Source of the DNA: Dyella_D sp052115385
GTDB taxonomy: Bacteria > Pseudomonadota > Gammaproteobacteria > Xanthomonadales > Rhodanobacteraceae
Assembly: GCF_052115385.1 (NCBI RefSeq)
Contig: NZ_JBFRGP010000014.1
Span: 1-64,000 of the forward strand
Direction: 5' to 3'
Length of the DNA stretch: 64,000 nucleotides
Below are positions 62,214 through 64,000 of this stretch, in pieces. The notes beneath the pieces are model-generated. The model ran no database searches, was not told the DNA's origin, and saw only the letters and a list, made by a program, of their open reading frames with translations. How positions within the stretch are numbered: the stretch's first letter is position 1; every line of letters starts with the position of its first letter. Made by a program: the position numbers and the translations under genes.

Positions 62214-63235
62214 GCAGCACCACTTCCAACCCGTCGCTGGCCAACGCCCGCATCGCCGTGCTCGGCTACGGCAGCCAGGGCCGCGCGCACGCCCTCAACC
62301 TGCGCGACTCCGGCCTCGACGTCGTGGTCGGCCTGCGCAAGGACGGTCCCTCGTGGGAGCGCGCCACCAGCGAAGGCTTCAAGGTGGCCGAACCCGGCGA
62401 CGCCGTGCGCGGCGCCGACCTGGTCGCCGTGCTGACCCCCGACATGGTGCAGCCTACGCTGTACAAGGAAGCGATCGAGCCGAACATCAAGGCTGGTGCA
62501 GCGCTGCTGTTCGCGCATGGCTTCAACGTGCACTTCAAGCAGATCGCTCCGCGCGAGGACATCGACGTGATCCTGGTCGCGCCGAAGGGCCCGGGCGCGC
62601 TGGTGCGCCGCGAGTACGAGATCGGCCGCGGCGTGCCCAGCATCTGGGCGATCCACCAGGACGTCACCGGCCTGGCCGAAGCCAGGGCCAAGGCGTATGC
62701 CGACGGCATCGGCGGCGGCCGCGCCCTGCTGATCAAGACCGACTTCAAGGAAGAGACCGAGACCGATCTGTTCGGCGAACAGGCCGTGCTGTGCGGCGGC
62801 GCCAGCTCGCTGGTGCAGGCCGGTTTCGAGACCCTGGTGGAAGCCGGCTACCAGCCGGAGATCGCCTACTACGAAGTGCTGCACGAGCTGAAGCTGATCG
62901 TGGACCTGTTCTACGAAGGCGGCATCGCGCGCATGCTGGAATTCGTCTCCGAGACGGCGCAGTACGGCGACTACGTCAGCGGCCCGCGGGTGATCGACGC
63001 CGGCACCAAGGCGCGCATGAAAGATGTGCTGACCGACATCCAGGACGGCACCTTCGCGCGCAACTGGATCGCCGAGTACCAGGCCGGCCTGCCCAACTAC
63101 AAGCGCTTCAAGCAGGCGGACCTGGAGCATCCGATCGAACAGGTCGGCGCCAAGCTACGTGCACGCATGTCCTGGTTGCAGGCCGGCGCCGCCGCGGCCA
63201 AGCCCGCCGCCGAACCGCTGAAGAAAACCGGCTGA
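62210..63235 (+). CDS. ilvC: Ketol-acid reductoisomerase, class I
   Basis: This is a 341-residue NADPH enzyme converting acetohydroxy acids to dihydroxy acids. The Rossmann motif IAVLGYGSQGRAHALNLRDSG and the knotted domain TDFKEETETDLFGEQAVLCGG are typical. EVLHELKLIVDLFYEGG carries metal ligands. A strong terminator-like hairpin follows before ilvG. Confidence 0.96.
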   Translation: MSSTTSNPSLANARIAVLGYGSQGRAHALNLRDSGLDVVVGLRKDGPSWERATSEGFKVAEPGDAVRGADLVAVLTPDMVQPTLYKEAIEPNIKAGAALLFAHGFNVHFKQIAPREDIDVILVAPKGPGALVRREYEIGRGVPSIWAIHQDVTGLAEARAKAYADGIGGGRALLIKTDFKEETETDLFGEQAVLCGGASSLVQAGFETLVEAGYQPEIAYYEVLHELKLIVDLFYEGGIARMLEFVSETAQYGDYVSGPRVIDAGTKARMKDVLTDIQDGTFARNWIAEYQAGLPNYKRFKQADLEHPIEQVGAKLRARMSWLQAGAAAAKPAAEPLKKTG

Positions 63236-63244
63236 TCCACCCCG

Positions 63245-63278
63245 CCCCTCGCCACCACGGCGAGGGGCTTTCTTTTTT
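63245..63278 (+). terminator. Hairpin with T run between ilvC and ilvG
   Basis: The 9-bp perfect stem CCCCTCGCC/GGCGAGGGG with loop ACCAC is followed by CTTTCTTTTTT. It lies 10 bp after the ilvC stop. It should end or strongly reduce transcription before the acetolactate synthase gene. Confidence 0.85.
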
Positions 63279-63297
63279 CTTGAGGATTCGCGACACC

Positions 63298-64000
63298 ATG
63301 AATGCCCTGCTGCCGGACATCGCCGACGCCACGCACGCCGACGACGCCACCCATCCCCTCAACGCGCTGCGCATGAGCGGTGCCGAGGTGGTGGTACAGG
63401 TTCTGGCCGACGAGGGCGTGGACGTGCTGTTCGGCTACTCCGGCGGCGCCATCCTGCCGGTGTACGACGCCGTGTTCCGCTACAACGCCACGCATATCGG
63501 ACCGAGCGGCGGCGAACCGATGCCGCTGATCGTGCCCGCCAACGAACAGGGCGCCGGCTTCATGGCCGCCGGTTATGCGCGCGCGTCGGGCAAGGTGGGC
63601 GTCGCAATCGTCACCTCCGGCCCCGGCGCGACCAACATGGTCACGCCGGTGCGCGACTCGATGTCCGATTCCATCCCGATGGTGGTGCTGTGCGGCCAGG
63701 TGCCGACCACCGCGATCGGTTCCGACGCGTTCCAGGAAGCGCCGATCGCCAACATCATGAGCGCCTGCGCCAAGCACGTGTTCCTGGTCACCGACGCGGA
63801 GAAACTCGAAGCCACCCTGCGCACCGCGTTCGAAATCGCACGCAGCGGCCGGCCGGGTCCGGTCGTTATCGATATTCCCAAGGACATCCAGAACACCTTG
63901 CTGCCGTTCCATGGCGAGGGCCTGCTGCCGATGCCCGGCTATCGCGCGCGGCTGCAGCGGCTGGAGCAGTCCGTGCTGGACGATGCGCAATGCGCGGCGT
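63298..64000 (+). CDS. ilvG: Acetolactate synthase large subunit (N-terminal part)
   Basis: This is a ThDP enzyme, the first common step of branched-chain synthesis. The first 234 codons are in the window; the gene continues past the right edge. Visible are GYSGGAILPVYDAVF, the catalytic Glu in VPANEQGAGFMAAGYARASG, TSGPGATNMVTPVRDSMSDS and PVVIDIPKDIQN. The first 25 residues are a non-conserved extension rich in Asp, Ala and His. ATG 63298 is the only reasonable start, with GAGGA upstream. The small subunit is expected next. Confidence 0.92.
   Translation, partial: MNALLPDIADATHADDATHPLNALRMSGAEVVVQVLADEGVDVLFGYSGGAILPVYDAVFRYNATHIGPSGGEPMPLIVPANEQGAGFMAAGYARASGKVGVAIVTSGPGATNMVTPVRDSMSDSIPMVVLCGQVPTTAIGSDAFQEAPIANIMSACAKHVFLVTDAEKLEATLRTAFEIARSGRPGPVVIDIPKDIQNTLLPFHGEGLLPMPGYRARLQRLEQSVLDDAQCAA

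Overview
The window is GC-rich, densely coded gammaproteobacterial chromosome. TonB-dependent receptors, an N-acetylglucosamine cluster laid out as in Xanthomonas, twin M61 peptidases and GTAG-type REP doublets suggest Xanthomonadales, probably Rhodanobacteraceae (Dyella, Frateuria, Rhodanobacter or Luteibacter). That placement is inference from gene content. No prophage, insertion sequence or CRISPR array was found. Most long reading frames opposite the listed genes are high-GC shadows.

Layout. 1-5 kb: the start of a UDP-sugar dehydrogenase, two small proteins, a periplasmic-sensing GGDEF protein, a Fic AMP-transferase behind two identical operator-like palindromes, and tRNA-Arg(CCG). 5-10 kb: two M61 peptidases that share a promoter element, flanking a small outer-membrane barrel. 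10-14 kb: an APC permease and a likely ether-lipid pair (AGMO-like hydroxylase plus YhhN lysoplasmalogenase). 14-26 kb: a phosphate-ester locus with two related TonB receptors, a nucleotide-pyrophosphatase-type phosphodiesterase, GlpQ, an AraC regulator, a DUF1501 protein and alkaline phosphatase. 26-38.7 kb: GlcNAc/chitin use (nagX, GH20 hexosaminidase, TonB receptor, glucokinase, nagP, LacI regulator, nagB-II, nagA), organised around a divergent promoter with two LacI-type operators. 39-43 kb: napEDABC behind an FNR-type promoter. 43-50 kb: more phosphoesterases (NPP-like, LTA-synthase-like, CpdB) and a DUF2501 protein. 50-54 kb: thr leader-hom-thrB-thrC. 54-64 kb: a branched-chain amino-acid operon, leader-leuA-ilvE-leuC-leuD-leuB-ilvD-ilvC-ilvG, cut off by the window end.

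How it fits together. Chitin oligomers would enter by the TonB receptor, be cut by the hexosaminidase, cross the inner membrane by NagP and be routed to fructose-6-phosphate by kinase, NagA and NagB-II. Organophosphates would be bound by the paired receptors and hydrolysed by secreted phosphoesterases. The thr and ilv-leu operons are each preceded by a leader peptide rich in the end-product amino acids. Both leader promoters have the same geometry, which predicts leaderless leader mRNAs.

Intergenic DNA carries two repeat families: six REP doublets with a GTAG head and a variable triloop, and four complete plus one half copy of a CCCTCTCCC-type element.
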